From NCBI RefSeq assembly GCF_947500065.1, contig NZ_CANMQT010000012.1, positions 1 to 64,000 on the forward strand: a DNA stretch of 64,000 bases, read 5' to 3'. The notes below the pieces were generated by a model, which was not told the DNA's origin, ran no database searches, and saw only the letters and a list, made by a program, of their open reading frames with translations. Shown in pieces: positions 43,669 through 52,677 of the stretch; position 1 is the stretch's first letter, and the number at the start of each line of letters is the position of its first letter. The stretch comes from an uncultured Aquimarina sp. (lineage in GTDB: Bacteria > Bacteroidota > Bacteroidia > Flavobacteriales > Flavobacteriaceae). The position numbers and the translations under genes were made by a program.

Positions 43669-45612
43669 TTATTTTCTATACGCATTTGCAAACAAAAATT
43701 TCAATTCTTTAATTCTGCTATTAGTACTCAGTCGCTGAAATACTTCTTTAGAAGCTTCATCGTCAGGCCAATTTTTTAAGATTATTTTACTGATCTCAAA
43801 AGCATCGGTATATAGTTCCGCTTCTAATGCACAATGTAAACTCATTTTAAGTGCTTTTCTTGGATTAGGAAATTGTAGTTGCACCAATTCTTTAGAAATT
43901 TCGAAAGCGTTTTGATATTGGTTAAGTGCAAAATAGGCTTCTAATGACAATAGCTTAGCATTGTTTGCCGGAGCATATTCTTGTGCCAATGAAAATAACG
44001 CTAGTGCTTTAGTAGGGTTATTTTGTATTCTAAGAAAATACCTCCCTTGATCGATTAGTAATGCACAATATTCATAATCAATTCCTTTTTGCGCTTTTGG
44101 AGTTAATTTTTTGATAAATGCTTCTCCGCGTTCTAATCGATTAATTCGATATTCATCATCCAGAGAAAAGGCATTTTCCACAGTTTGTGCAGTCCATTCA
44201 TAATAGGTGTCAAACATTCTTACTGCTACACTTTCTAATCTTTTTGATACTGATTTTTCTGATTGATGTACAATAAAAATGGGTAGACTTAGCGTGACTA
44301 ATATACCGGAAGCATATAAAATAGAGCGAGGAGCAATTTTTTCTTCTAACTGTGCAGTAAGAATTACTGTAAAGGCAAGTAAAAAGGGTGCTGGAAGCGA
44401 AAATAAATCCCAATCAATTGGCAGACCCAATAATGGGTTGACAACAAAAAAGAAAGCAACAAACAGAAGTAGACAAAGACCCGAAAGGATTATTTTTGGA
44501 GTATTCCAGTCAATTTCTTTTCGTTTTAGTATTAGGAACAAAGCAATTAACAATAATGCAATTGGTGACCATAGCAAAATCACAGAGAGGAAATCAAAAA
44601 AATGATTAAAGCTTAGCAAGTTATACTGATCCAAAGGAGCTTCAGGAGAAAATAGTGGTAAAAAAATATGTTCAAAAGCCATCGCGTTACGCTGAAGGCT
44701 TCGATCATCAATATGGTCTTCAAAAACAAAGAAGTACATAATTGCTCCGATCACAAAAATTGGTGCAATGATAAAGTAGCTTACTTGTTTCCAGTTAGGA
44801 TACGTACCTTTATATCGTTTCCAAAATAAAAGAAGTAACCCAGGGATACATAAAACAGCAATAGAATGAAGTTTAAGTCCTATTAATAAAACGATAGGAA
44901 GCGTCCAAAGCAAGTATTTTTTTTCGGTTTTTATATATAGTAAAGCGAGATAAATCCATAGCAAATTGATAAAAAATACAGGTGCATAAATCTCGATATG
45001 CCCAAAGAAGGCTAACATAAATGGTGCAGTAATTCCGGCTAAAGCAAGAATAATTTTCCAGGTATTTGTTTTTATAAAACTATGAATAAAATGTAGCCAT
45101 GTAAAAACAAAAAGTCCTCCAAAAACAGCATCAAAAATCAAGAAAGCCGTTTTATAGGTTATCTGGAAATAATAGGCCATATAGGTAATAACTGCCAGGA
45201 TTGTGCCTTCTCCTGCCCAAGGTGTTAAGCTATAGGTGAAAAACTTCTCGTTTGTACCCTTTGGAATAACAGGAGGAATTTTAGGTAAAAACTTATTGAA
45301 TTTATAGGCATCACCATAAAAGTCCTTAACCATAGCAAAAACTAAAGCAGACACTAAGAAAACAACACTGATAAAAACAATGCTCTTAGGTTGAATATGT
45401 AATGTGCTTGTTTTCTCAGGATTCGTTTTAGCGGAACGAATTATCTTAAACCCAAACCAACTGATTACTAAAAGAAGTATGATCTGAAAAATGGGCGAAA
45501 TAAATTTTATAAAATGCACACTCCACCAGTAATCCGGAAATAATAATCCACAACAATGTATCAGGACAAAACCTAATAAGATAAAGCATAAGGTTTTAGT
45601 TTCTTTTTCCAA
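43669..45612 (-). CDS. GT-C-like polytopic membrane protein with C-terminal TPR region (B)
   Basis: 647 residues from a TTG start; no in-frame ATG is near. About 11-13 membrane helices (residues 8-430). Outer-loop motif DFYGDAYKFNKFL matches DYYGDAKNF of the 35750-37894 paralogue; FFGHIEIYAPVFFI and FLPLFSPEAPLDQYNLLSFNHFFDFL are shared as well. The C-terminal ~200 residues are TPR-like (KALALFSLAQEYAPANNAKLLSLEAYFALNQYQNAFE). It converges on the HAD phosphatase gene (10 bp). Likely a second membrane glycosyltransferase of the locus (inference). Confidence 0.72.
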   Translation of the reverse strand: MEKETKTLCFILLGFVLIHCCGLLFPDYWWSVHFIKFISPIFQIILLLVISWFGFKIIRSAKTNPEKTSTLHIQPKSIVFISVVFLVSALVFAMVKDFYGDAYKFNKFLPKIPPVIPKGTNEKFFTYSLTPWAGEGTILAVITYMAYYFQITYKTAFLIFDAVFGGLFVFTWLHFIHSFIKTNTWKIILALAGITAPFMLAFFGHIEIYAPVFFINLLWIYLALLYIKTEKKYLLWTLPIVLLIGLKLHSIAVLCIPGLLLLFWKRYKGTYPNWKQVSYFIIAPIFVIGAIMYFFVFEDHIDDRSLQRNAMAFEHIFLPLFSPEAPLDQYNLLSFNHFFDFLSVILLWSPIALLLIALFLILKRKEIDWNTPKIILSGLCLLLFVAFFFVVNPLLGLPIDWDLFSLPAPFLLAFTVILTAQLEEKIAPRSILYASGILVTLSLPIFIVHQSEKSVSKRLESVAVRMFDTYYEWTAQTVENAFSLDDEYRINRLERGEAFIKKLTPKAQKGIDYEYCALLIDQGRYFLRIQNNPTKALALFSLAQEYAPANNAKLLSLEAYFALNQYQNAFEISKELVQLQFPNPRKALKMSLHCALEAELYTDAFEISKIILKNWPDDEASKEVFQRLSTNSRIKELKFLFANAYRK

Positions 45613-45928
45613 AGCGCTTAAATTTTGAACAGCAATATAGGTTTAAAATTCCATTGCTAAAAACATAAAATTAGTGTTAGAAGTGTTCGTGAACACTATT
45701 TTATTCTTTTCAAGAACAGGTTTAATGGTATACTAGTTTCGCTTGTGATATCTATAAGAAAAACCAAATTGCCACTTTTTGCCACCATAATTATAATGGC
45801 TTTAGGGAATTTATACAGTATGTTTGTTTTTTACTGTTAATACTTTTTAATATAAAAGCGTTAACAGTATTTTAAGAATTCGTATATTCGTGAATTACAG
45901 ATTAATAACCCTTTAAATCTGCCCCTCT
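45613..45928. other. 316-bp divergent intergenic region before adhesin 1
   Basis: It holds a palindrome AGTGTTC-GT-GAACACT (45682-45697), a second inverted repeat TACTGTTAA / TTAACAGTA (45832-45840 and 45861-45869), and the adhesin-1 promoter area AATTCGTATATTCG (about 45879-45892; one mismatch in the -7 box). The last ~45 bp (from GAATTACAG to CCCCTCT) are identical to those before adhesin 2 and form a short 5'-leader hairpin (CAGATT / AATCTG). No gene seen. Confidence 0.6.
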
Positions 45929-48900
45929 ATGAAAAAACAACTACTAAACTGTATAGTTGCTATACTGTTTTGTGCTAGCATTAGCACCCAAGCCCAAACC
46001 GCAAATGAATCTTTAGGACAACAGGCAGGAGTTTCTATAACCACTGGTGATTATAATGTCATGCTTGGTGATTCTGCAGCTTATAGCTTGTCATCAGGTT
46101 CCCTTAACGTTATGATAGGTGCACGTGCAGGATTTAGCTCAACTAATTCCTCAGATAATACCTTTATTGGTCGTTCTGCCGGATATGCTAATACCACAGG
46201 AGTAGATAACACTTTTATAGGTAAATTTGCAGGTCTTAATAATACCGCTACGGATGGTACATTTATAGGGACTAATGCTGGAATGACTAACACCACAGGA
46301 GTTGACAATGTTTTTATTGGGGAAGAGTCAGGATTTTATAACACTGATGGTGATGACAATGTATTTATCGGTGAAGATGCAGGGTATTATAATACCACTG
46401 CCGATGATAATACTTTTGTTGGTAATACGGCTGGTAGATCCAATACCACAGGATATAAAAATGCCTTTTTTGGTAATGTAGCAGGATATGATAATAAAGA
46501 CGGATACAATAACACCTTTATTGGAGATTCTGCCGGGCTTGATAATGGGACAGGGATCTATAATACTTTTGTAGGACAAGCTTCTGGAGCAGCAACAGAG
46601 TATGCAGATTTTAATACATTTATAGGAGTACGAGCAGGGTATGATAATAATCGTAATAATGCTACCGGTAATGCTAATAGGAATACCTATGTTGGAGTGC
46701 TAACAGGTTCTAGTAACCGTACAGGAGAGGATAATGTTGGGATGGGTGCTTTTGCTAGTTTTGGTACTTCAGGACAACCTACTCCCGTTGGTACTACACT
46801 AGGAACCAGCACTGTTAGGAGTAGAACTACTTTTATAGGTGCGAATGCAGATGCTGGTAATAATGATGTTACGCTAGTAGGGTATTCTACCAGAGTAGAT
46901 GGGAGATATGGTATAGCTGTGGGTAACGAAGTAGATATCGACAATGCTACAGGTGCTATTGGTATGGGGTATCAGGGAACAATGAGTGCTAATGCAGATT
47001 ACTCCATTGGAATTGGATATCAAAATAATATATCAGATGATCATTCTATAGGAATTGGATATTTGGCAAATGTAAGCAAAGACCTGGCTATTGCTATAGG
47101 AGGAAATACTGTTGCACAAAATACTCGCGCTATTGTTATTGGCGAAGGAGCACAATCTAATGATGTGATTGATAATTCAGGTGGTGATGAAGATATTACA
47201 GATAATATCGCTATAGGAACAAGTACTATAGTAAGCGGTGGTAATGCCATTGCTATAGGTAATGCTGCTACAGCTGTAAATAATAATACAATGGTACTAG
47301 GAGGTGCTACTAATCCTGTAAGTGTTGGTGTTGGTACCGATACGCCTAGTGCTAATGCTGGTCTAGAATTGGCTGGTACCAATAAGGGATTATTGATTAA
47401 TCGTTTGACAACTAATCAGAGGACATCCTTAGGAGGTAATCTTTCGGTTACTGACGAAGGAATGATGGTATATGATACAGAAATAAAAACGTTACATACT
47501 TGGGATGGAACACAATGGAATAGTACTATTGCCGATGATTTAGGAAATCATACTGCTACTACTGTATTAGATATGGATACTAACATGATTAGTTTTGAAG
47601 AAAGTGGGAGCGGTATTCGTTTTTATGGAGATGACAACTATCAGATATCCGCAGGAGGTGGTTCGGATTATAATTATGGTCCGGTTACTGGCCGTAGTAT
47701 TAAAAATACCACGTTCAATGCAGCTGGAAGAGGATGGACCTGGGGTCTTAATGGGGAAACTCCTATTGCAGCAATGGATAATACAGGTAAATTGCAAATA
47801 GCCAATACGATGACTGTTGGAGCGTATACCTTACCTAATACGGATGGTACTACGACACAAGTATTAACTACAGATGGTGCTGGAGTACTAACATGGGCTA
47901 CACAAACAGATAATCAGGAACTATCTTTTGCAACAAATACATTAAGTATATCAGGAGGAACAGCTACAGTTGATCTTTCAGAGTATTTAGATAACACAGA
48001 TGCTCAGGCACTAACGTTGGCTACCAATAGCTTAAGTATTTCGGGAGATGCAGGGACAATCGACCTATCTGGTTATTTAGATAATACAGATGCGCAAGCA
48101 TTATCCTTAGCTACCAATAATTTAAGCATATCAGGAGATGCAGGAACTATAGACTTATCTGGTTATTTAGATAATACGGACGCTCAGGCGTTATCGTTAG
48201 CAACAAATACCTTAAGTATTTCAGGAGATGCAGGAACTATAGATTTATCTGGCTATTTAGATAATACAGATGCTCAGGACTTGGAATTATCAAGTAATAC
48301 ACTGAGTCTAACTAATGATGGAACAACGGTTGATTTATCAGGATATTTGGATAACACGGATGCTCAAGCATTATCTTTAGCAACAAATACCTTAAGTATT
48401 TCAGGAGATGCAGGAAGTATAGACTTATCTGATTATTTAGATAATACAGATGCTCAGGCATTATCGTTAGCAACCAATACCTTAAGTATTTCAGGAGATT
48501 CGGGAACTATAGACTTATCTGGTTATTTAGATAATACAGATGCTCAGGACTTGGAATTATCAAGTAATACACTGAGTTTAACTAATGATGGAACAACGGT
48601 TGATTTATCAGGATATTTGGATAACACGGATAGTCAAGATTTATCATTAACTAATAATACGTTGAGTATCTCAGGTAGTACAAATACTGTCGACCTTTCT
48701 GCTTATCTAAGTAGCGATAATCAGGATATTACCGGAGCCGTATTATCCGGAAACGATCTAACGATTCAGATTGAAAATGGAGCATCTGCTACGGTAGATC
48801 TTTCACCTGTTTTGACTGCATTAGAAAATGAAAATACTGCTCAGCAAAATCAGATTAATGATCTGATCACACGCATGGAAGCATTAGAAGACTGTGCTTG

Positions 48901-49201
48901 TTCAACCCTTGATATAGAAGAAGTACCAGAAGGAAAAGCAAAAACAGCGATCTTATATCAGAATATTCCAAATCCGTTTAATGGAACATCCTCTATTAAA
49001 TATTATTTGCCATTAGGAGTAAGTAGTGCAGCAATGGTGTTTAGTGATACTAGTGGTAAGGTAATTTCTAATAGTATACTGAATGATAGAGGTGATGCAG
49101 AAATGAATATCAACAGTGATGGTCTGGCAGCAGGAGTTTACTATTATACTCTTTATGTTAGCGGTCAAAAGGTTGATACAAAGAAAATGGTGATAGAATA
49201 A
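45929..49201 (+). CDS. T9SS-secreted adhesin with YadA-head-like repeats (copy 1)
   Basis: 1,090 residues. Signal peptide to about 23 (STQAQ). Residues about 28-480 are short beta repeats of the form NTFIGxxAGxxNTTGxD, then IGIGYxNxxSxDxSIGIG / AIAIGNAA units like the left-handed rolls of YadA heads. Residues about 665-930 are nine 30-residue repeats (DNTDAQALSLATNTLSISG...IDLSGYL). Then comes a short coiled coil (about 965-1000, LENENTAQQNQINDLITRMEALEDCACS) and a T9SS type A sorting domain (about 1012-1090, LYQNIPNPFNGTSSIKYYLP, DGLAAGVYYYTLYVSG, KKMVIE). Inferred role: surface adhesin, possibly trimeric. The N-terminal ~70 codons are almost identical in DNA to copy 2. Confidence 0.9.
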   Translation: MKKQLLNCIVAILFCASISTQAQTANESLGQQAGVSITTGDYNVMLGDSAAYSLSSGSLNVMIGARAGFSSTNSSDNTFIGRSAGYANTTGVDNTFIGKFAGLNNTATDGTFIGTNAGMTNTTGVDNVFIGEESGFYNTDGDDNVFIGEDAGYYNTTADDNTFVGNTAGRSNTTGYKNAFFGNVAGYDNKDGYNNTFIGDSAGLDNGTGIYNTFVGQASGAATEYADFNTFIGVRAGYDNNRNNATGNANRNTYVGVLTGSSNRTGEDNVGMGAFASFGTSGQPTPVGTTLGTSTVRSRTTFIGANADAGNNDVTLVGYSTRVDGRYGIAVGNEVDIDNATGAIGMGYQGTMSANADYSIGIGYQNNISDDHSIGIGYLANVSKDLAIAIGGNTVAQNTRAIVIGEGAQSNDVIDNSGGDEDITDNIAIGTSTIVSGGNAIAIGNAATAVNNNTMVLGGATNPVSVGVGTDTPSANAGLELAGTNKGLLINRLTTNQRTSLGGNLSVTDEGMMVYDTEIKTLHTWDGTQWNSTIADDLGNHTATTVLDMDTNMISFEESGSGIRFYGDDNYQISAGGGSDYNYGPVTGRSIKNTTFNAAGRGWTWGLNGETPIAAMDNTGKLQIANTMTVGAYTLPNTDGTTTQVLTTDGAGVLTWATQTDNQELSFATNTLSISGGTATVDLSEYLDNTDAQALTLATNSLSISGDAGTIDLSGYLDNTDAQALSLATNNLSISGDAGTIDLSGYLDNTDAQALSLATNTLSISGDAGTIDLSGYLDNTDAQDLELSSNTLSLTNDGTTVDLSGYLDNTDAQALSLATNTLSISGDAGSIDLSDYLDNTDAQALSLATNTLSISGDSGTIDLSGYLDNTDAQDLELSSNTLSLTNDGTTVDLSGYLDNTDSQDLSLTNNTLSISGSTNTVDLSAYLSSDNQDITGAVLSGNDLTIQIENGASATVDLSPVLTALENENTAQQNQINDLITRMEALEDCACSTLDIEEVPEGKAKTAILYQNIPNPFNGTSSIKYYLPLGVSSAAMVFSDTSGKVISNSILNDRGDAEMNINSDGLAAGVYYYTLYVSGQKVDTKKMVIE
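47922..48715 (+). repeat. in-gene 90-bp tandem repeats (nine units), adhesin 1
   Basis: Nine 30-codon units beginning with D/E-L or A-L-S-L-A-T-N and ending VDLS/IDLSGYL. Two classes alternate irregularly (ALSLATNTL and DLELSSNTL). Confidence 0.85.
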
Positions 49202-49306
49202 AAAAAATAAAAGCCCTTTTTTTTACCATAATTATAATGGGTTCAGCTAGTTTGTATAGTGATTTTGTTTTATAAAGACTTAATGATCAATCGTTTGTTT
49301 TTTTAG

Positions 49307-49344
49307 CAATGTTAATATTTTTGTTTTAAAAAATATTAACATTG
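49307..49344. promoter_or_regulatory. 16-bp perfect inverted repeat upstream of adhesin 2
   Basis: CAATGTTAATATTTTT (49307-49322) and its exact complement (49329-49344) flank a 6-nt centre. It ends 13 bp before the -7 box, so it is a candidate operator or a terminator-like stem for readthrough from adhesin 1. Confidence 0.6.
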
Positions 49345-49351
49345 TTTTGGG

Positions 49352-49371
49352 AATTCGTATATTTGCGAATT
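49352..49371 (+). promoter_or_regulatory. adhesin-2 -7 box inside a palindrome
   Basis: TATATTTG (49358-49365) is a perfect TAnnTTTG box, flanked by AATTCG and CGAATT. The region up to the ATG (leader with CAGATT / AATCTG hairpin) is identical to that of adhesin 1. Confidence 0.6.
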
Positions 49372-49403
49372 ACAGATTAATAACCCTTTAAATCTGCCCC
49401 TCT

Positions 49404-52400
49404 ATGAAAAAACAACTACTAAACGGTATAGTTGCTATACTATTTTGTGCTGGCATTAGCACCCAAGCCCAAACCGCAAATGAATCTTTAGGACAACAGG
49501 CAGGAGTTTCTATAACCACTGGTGATTATAATGTCATGCTTGGTGATTCTGCAGCGTATAGTTTATCCTCAGGTTCCCTTAACGTTATGATAGGTGCACG
49601 TGCAGGATTTAGCTCAACTAATTCCTCAGATAACACTTTTATTGGTCGTTCTGCAGGGTATGCTAATACCACAGGAACCGATAATACATTTATTGGTAAA
49701 TGGGCTGGTTATAACAATACAGGTACCGATAATACTTTTATAGGTTCAGAAGCAGGTATTGATAATACTACAGGATTAGATAATACTTTTATTGGGGAAC
49801 AAGCAGGATATAGAAATACAGATGGAGATGACAATGTTTTTATCGGTGAAGATGCTGGGTATTATAATACCACTGCCAATGATAATACCTTTGTAGGGAA
49901 TCAGGCAGGTAGATCCAATACCACAGGGTATAAAAATGCTTTTTTTGGAAATATAGCAGGATATGATAATAAAGATGGGTATAATAATACCTTTATTGGA
50001 GATTCTGCCGGGCTTGATAACGGGACAGGGATCTATAATACTTTTGTAGGTCAGGCATCTGGTGCCGCTACAGAGTACGCAGATTTTAATACTTTTATTG
50101 GAGTAAGAGCGGGGTATGATAATAACCGTACCAATAATACTGGTGATGCTAATAGAAATACCTATGTGGGAGTATTAACAGGTTCTAGTAACCGTCAGGG
50201 TGAAGATAATGTAGGGATGGGATCTTTTGCTAGTTTTGGAAGTTCAGGGCAACCTAGCCCTGTAGGAACTCAGCTTGGAACAAGTACTAATACCAGTAGA
50301 GCAACTTTTATAGGAGCCAATGCAGATGCTGGTAATAATGATGTTACGCTAATAGGGTATTCTACCAGAGTAGATGGGCGATATGGTATTGCTGTGGGTA
50401 ATGAAGTCGATATCTTAAATGCTACAGGTGCTATAGGTGTGGGATATCAGGGAACAATGAGTGCTAATGCTGATTACTCCATTGGGATTGGATATCAAAA
50501 CAATATATCAGATGATCATTCTATAGGGATTGGAGATCTTATAAATGTAAGTCAGGCAGAAGTGGTTGCATTGGGGAGAAATGTAGTCTCAGAAAATGCG
50601 GGAGCTATCGTTATAGGAACGGGCGCTGCCTCTAATGATGTGATCGATAATACTAATGGAGATCCTGATGCCACTAATAATATTGCTATAGGATATAATG
50701 CTATTGTGAGTGGTGATAATGCTATTGCTATTGGTAATGCAGCAACCGCAGCTAATGCTAATACGATGGTGTTAGGAGGAGCTACCAATCCATTAAGTGT
50801 GGGTATTGGTACTGACACACCTAGCTCGAATGCATCCTTAGAACTTTCAGGTACCAATAAAGGTTTGTTGATCAACAGTATGACCACTGGAGAACGAAGT
50901 TCACTCGGAAACAACCTGGCTGCTTCAGAAGAAGGGTTGATGGTCTATGATACGGATATAAAAACGTTACATACTTGGGATGGAACACAATGGAATAGTA
51001 CTATTGCCGATGATCTTGGGAATCATACCGCTACTACTGTATTAGATATGGATACCAACATGATTAATTTTGAAGGGAGTGGGAGTGGTATTCGTTTTTA
51101 TGGGAGTGACGACTATCAGATATCCGCAGGAGGTTCTTCGGATTATCACTACGGTCCGGTTACTGGTCGTAGTATTAAAAATACTACATTGAATATAGCT
51201 GGAAGAGGATGGACCTGGGGTCTTAATGGAGAGATCCCTATTGCAGGAATGGATAATACCGGTAAATTACAAATTGCCAATAGTCTAAATATCGCAGGGG
51301 CATATGAGTTCCCTATTGTTGATGGTACTTCGGCACAAGTATTAACTACAGATGGATCTGGAGCACTTACTTGGGCTACACAAACAGATAATCAGGAGCT
51401 ATCTTTTGCAACTAATACATTGAGTATATCAGGAGGAACGGCTACGGTTGATCTTTCTGGGTATTTAGATAATACAGATGCTCAGGCATTATCATTAGCA
51501 ACCAATACCTTAAGTATCTCAGGGGATTCAGGAACTATAGACTTATCTGGTTATTTAGATAACACAGATGCTCAGGACTTGGAGTTATCAAATAACACAC
51601 TAAGTTTAACCAATGATGGAACCACGGTTGATCTTTCAGGATATTTAGATAATACAGATGCTCAGGCATTATCATTAGCAACCAATACCTTAAGTATTTC
51701 AGGAGATTCAGGAACTATAGACTTATCTGGTTATTTAGATAACACCGATGCTCAGGACTTAGAGTTATCAAGTAACACACTAAGTTTAACCAATGATGGA
51801 ACCACGGTTGATCTTTCAGGATATTTGGATAATACAGATGCTCAGGCATTATCTTTAGCGACCAACACCTTAAGTATTTCAGGAGATTCAGGAACTATAG
51901 ACTTATCGGGTTATTTAGATAACACAGATGCTCAGGACTTAGAGTTATCAAATAACACACTAAGTTTAACCAATGATGGAACCACAGTTGATCTTTCGGG
52001 TTATTTGGATAACACGGATAGTCAAGATTTATCATTAACTAATAATACGTTGAGTATCTCAGGTAGTACAAATACTGTGGATCTTTCTGCGTATCTAAGT
52101 AGCGATAATCAGGATATTACCGGAGCAACCTTATTAGGTTCAGATCTTACGATTCAGATTGAGAACGGAGCGTCTGCTACAGTAGATCTTTCTCCATTGA
52201 TTTCGACATTACAATCTGATTTAACCGCAGCAGAAGATGAGGTAGCTACATTACAAACTCAGATGACAGATGTGTTAACGCGTCTGCAAGCATTGGAAGA
52301 CTGTGCTTGTTCAACCTTGGATATAGAAGAAGTACCAGAAGGAAAAGCAAAGACAGCGATCTTATATCAGAATATTCCTAACCCATTTAATAGTACATCT

Positions 52401-52610
52401 TCTATTAAATATTACTTACCATTAGGAGTAAGTAACGCAGCAATGGTATTTAGCGATACTAGTGGTAAGGTAATTTCTAATATTACACTAAATGATAGAG
52501 GAGATGCAGAAATGAATATCAATAGTGATGGTCTGGCAGCAGGAGTTTACTACTATACTCTTTATGTTGGTAGTCAAAAGATTGATACAAAGAAAATGGT
52601 AATAGAATAA
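49404..52610 (+). CDS. T9SS-secreted adhesin with YadA-head-like repeats (copy 2)
   Basis: 1,068 residues, tandem paralogue of the gene before it and with the same layout: signal peptide, NTFIGxxAG beta repeats, YadA-head-like IGIG/AIAIG units, eight 30-residue repeats (about 665-903), a longer coiled coil (STLQSDLTAAEDEVATLQTQ... up to EDCACS), and the T9SS type A domain ending KKMVIE. The front and back parts are nearly identical to copy 1, while the segments at about 385-430 and the coiled coil differ most. This pattern suggests duplication followed by local exchange. Own promoter; strong terminator after the stop. Confidence 0.9.
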   Translation: MKKQLLNGIVAILFCAGISTQAQTANESLGQQAGVSITTGDYNVMLGDSAAYSLSSGSLNVMIGARAGFSSTNSSDNTFIGRSAGYANTTGTDNTFIGKWAGYNNTGTDNTFIGSEAGIDNTTGLDNTFIGEQAGYRNTDGDDNVFIGEDAGYYNTTANDNTFVGNQAGRSNTTGYKNAFFGNIAGYDNKDGYNNTFIGDSAGLDNGTGIYNTFVGQASGAATEYADFNTFIGVRAGYDNNRTNNTGDANRNTYVGVLTGSSNRQGEDNVGMGSFASFGSSGQPSPVGTQLGTSTNTSRATFIGANADAGNNDVTLIGYSTRVDGRYGIAVGNEVDILNATGAIGVGYQGTMSANADYSIGIGYQNNISDDHSIGIGDLINVSQAEVVALGRNVVSENAGAIVIGTGAASNDVIDNTNGDPDATNNIAIGYNAIVSGDNAIAIGNAATAANANTMVLGGATNPLSVGIGTDTPSSNASLELSGTNKGLLINSMTTGERSSLGNNLAASEEGLMVYDTDIKTLHTWDGTQWNSTIADDLGNHTATTVLDMDTNMINFEGSGSGIRFYGSDDYQISAGGSSDYHYGPVTGRSIKNTTLNIAGRGWTWGLNGEIPIAGMDNTGKLQIANSLNIAGAYEFPIVDGTSAQVLTTDGSGALTWATQTDNQELSFATNTLSISGGTATVDLSGYLDNTDAQALSLATNTLSISGDSGTIDLSGYLDNTDAQDLELSNNTLSLTNDGTTVDLSGYLDNTDAQALSLATNTLSISGDSGTIDLSGYLDNTDAQDLELSSNTLSLTNDGTTVDLSGYLDNTDAQALSLATNTLSISGDSGTIDLSGYLDNTDAQDLELSNNTLSLTNDGTTVDLSGYLDNTDSQDLSLTNNTLSISGSTNTVDLSAYLSSDNQDITGATLLGSDLTIQIENGASATVDLSPLISTLQSDLTAAEDEVATLQTQMTDVLTRLQALEDCACSTLDIEEVPEGKAKTAILYQNIPNPFNSTSSIKYYLPLGVSNAAMVFSDTSGKVISNITLNDRGDAEMNINSDGLAAGVYYYTLYVGSQKIDTKKMVIE
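51396..52110 (+). repeat. in-gene 90-bp repeats (eight units) with 180-bp higher-order period, adhesin 2
   Basis: Units 2-7 alternate strictly between ALSLATNTL and DLELSxNTL types, so a 180-bp pair is present three times with very few base changes. Confidence 0.88.
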
Positions 52611-52633
52611 TCCGCTCTAATTATAAATTCATA

Positions 52634-52662
52634 AAAAAGCTTCGCTTCTAGCGAAGCTTTTT
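52634..52662 (+). terminator. terminator after adhesin 2
   Basis: AAAAAGCTTCGC and GCGAAGCTTTTT pair perfectly (12 bp) around TTCTA, with further T-rich sequence. Confidence 0.93.
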
Positions 52663-52677
52663 CTATTTTTAAAAACT

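Noticed and set aside
47922..52110. Regular 90-bp repeats that at first look like a repeat array
   Set aside because: The units are in frame, have no spacers and encode 30-residue protein repeats, so this is not CRISPR.
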